From contig DDDX01000055.1 in the NCBI GenBank assembly GCA_002339085.1, forward strand, positions 1 to 21,567: a stretch of 21,567 nt of DNA, given 5' to 3'. The position numbers and the translations under genes are program-made. This DNA is from Cellvibrionales bacterium UBA1969. Its GTDB lineage: Bacteria; Pseudomonadota; Gammaproteobacteria; Pseudomonadales; UBA7434. Below the pieces are notes generated by a model. That model saw only the letters and a list, made by a program, of their open reading frames with translations. It searched no databases and was not told the origin of the DNA. This document shows, piece by piece, positions 21,219-21,567 of the stretch (positions within the stretch are counted from its first letter, which is position 1; every line of letters starts with the position of its first letter).

Positions 21219-21567
21219 ATGATAGAACAAGCAAATATATTAGCTCTTACAGGCGGCGTTGGTGGGGCGAAATTAGCGCTGGGCTTGGCGCGATCACTGT
21301 CGCCAAAACAGCTGACTATTGTTGCCAATACTGCTGATGACTTCTGTCATTTAGGCTTTCCTGTTTCACCTGATCTCGATACTGTGATGTATACCCTGGC
21401 CGGCTTAAATAATGTCGAGCAGGGTTGGGGTCTGGTAAATGAAACGTGGCAATTTATGGATGCTATGTCCAAGCTTGGCGGTGATACCTGGTTTCGATTG
21501 GGCGATCGTGACCTCGCGACACATACTCGCAGGCGTCAATATTTGGAGCAGGGTCTCAGTTTAGAGC
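21219..21567 (+). CDS. cofD: 2-phospho-L-lactate transferase-type enzyme CofD, N-terminal part
   Basis: An open frame starting at ATG 21219 runs off the window edge after 116 codons. It begins M-I-E-Q-A-N-I-L-A-L and carries the CofD hallmarks L-T11-G-G-V-G-G-A-K18-L-A, A-N-T-A-D-D-F, S-P-D-L-D-T-V-M-Y-T-L-A-G, G-W-G and L-G-D-R-D-L-A-T-H, which bind the deazaflavin Fo and the nucleotide-activated donor. CofD joins Fo to a phospho-lactate, phosphoenolpyruvate or 3-phosphoglycerate unit to make (dehydro-)F420-0, the substrate of CofE. It lies 15 bases after cofE in the same operon. The frame is incomplete, so nothing can be said about the C-terminal part. Confidence 0.95.
   Translation, partial: MIEQANILALTGGVGGAKLALGLARSLSPKQLTIVANTADDFCHLGFPVSPDLDTVMYTLAGLNNVEQGWGLVNETWQFMDAMSKLGGDTWFRLGDRDLATHTRRRQYLEQGLSLE

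Overview
The window looks like a chromosomal segment of an aerobic gammaproteobacterium. The block YciB–YciI–YgiM-like SH3 protein on one strand and RNase AM–YciO–ScpA–ScpB–RluB on the other is typical gammaproteobacterial housekeeping gene order, and FolD and DapE are of the expected type. The oxygen-dependent Rieske dioxygenase, several short-chain dehydrogenases (SDRs) and coenzyme F420 genes suggest a free-living, probably marine, metabolically versatile lineage. That placement is inference; no rRNA or tRNA gene is present to test it.

Layout. Positions 1-1702 (+) carry the end of an SDR, a VOC-fold protein and a hormone-sensitive-lipase-type alpha/beta hydrolase, with the look of a catabolic cluster. 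A DUF1214-type protein converges on it (1699-3099, -). Positions 3306-6445 (+) hold folD and a large FdhF/YdeP-type molybdopterin oxidoreductase, both linked by family to one-carbon chemistry. A hairpin at 6462-6484 separates these from a minus-strand operon running from 9661 down to 6498: yciB, yciI, an SH3/coiled-coil envelope protein, a lipoprotein cyclophilin and an atypical pdxJ. Divergent from it, 9821-14336 (+) holds the RNase AM (PHP) gene, yciO, scpA, scpB and rluB: rRNA maturation, nucleotide chemistry and chromosome segregation. Positions 14477-17249 (+) are a compact catabolic unit: an SDR followed by the alpha and beta subunits of a ring-hydroxylating dioxygenase. A minus-strand block (19480 down to 17256) holds an SDR, dapE and a tiny two-helix membrane protein.

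The most notable part is the right end. From 19751 a plus-strand operon encodes an F420:NADPH oxidoreductase, F420-0:gamma-glutamyl ligase (CofE) and, cut by the window edge, the CofD transferase. This is an F420 biosynthesis and reduction locus, a cofactor associated with methanogens and Actinobacteria and only patchily found in Proteobacteria. CofE is free-standing rather than fused as in actinobacterial FbiB. The rest of the pathway (CofC and CofG/H or FbiC) would have to lie beyond the window.

No CRISPR array, insertion sequence, prophage, tRNA or rRNA was recognised. Promoter and operator calls are weak and given with low confidence.
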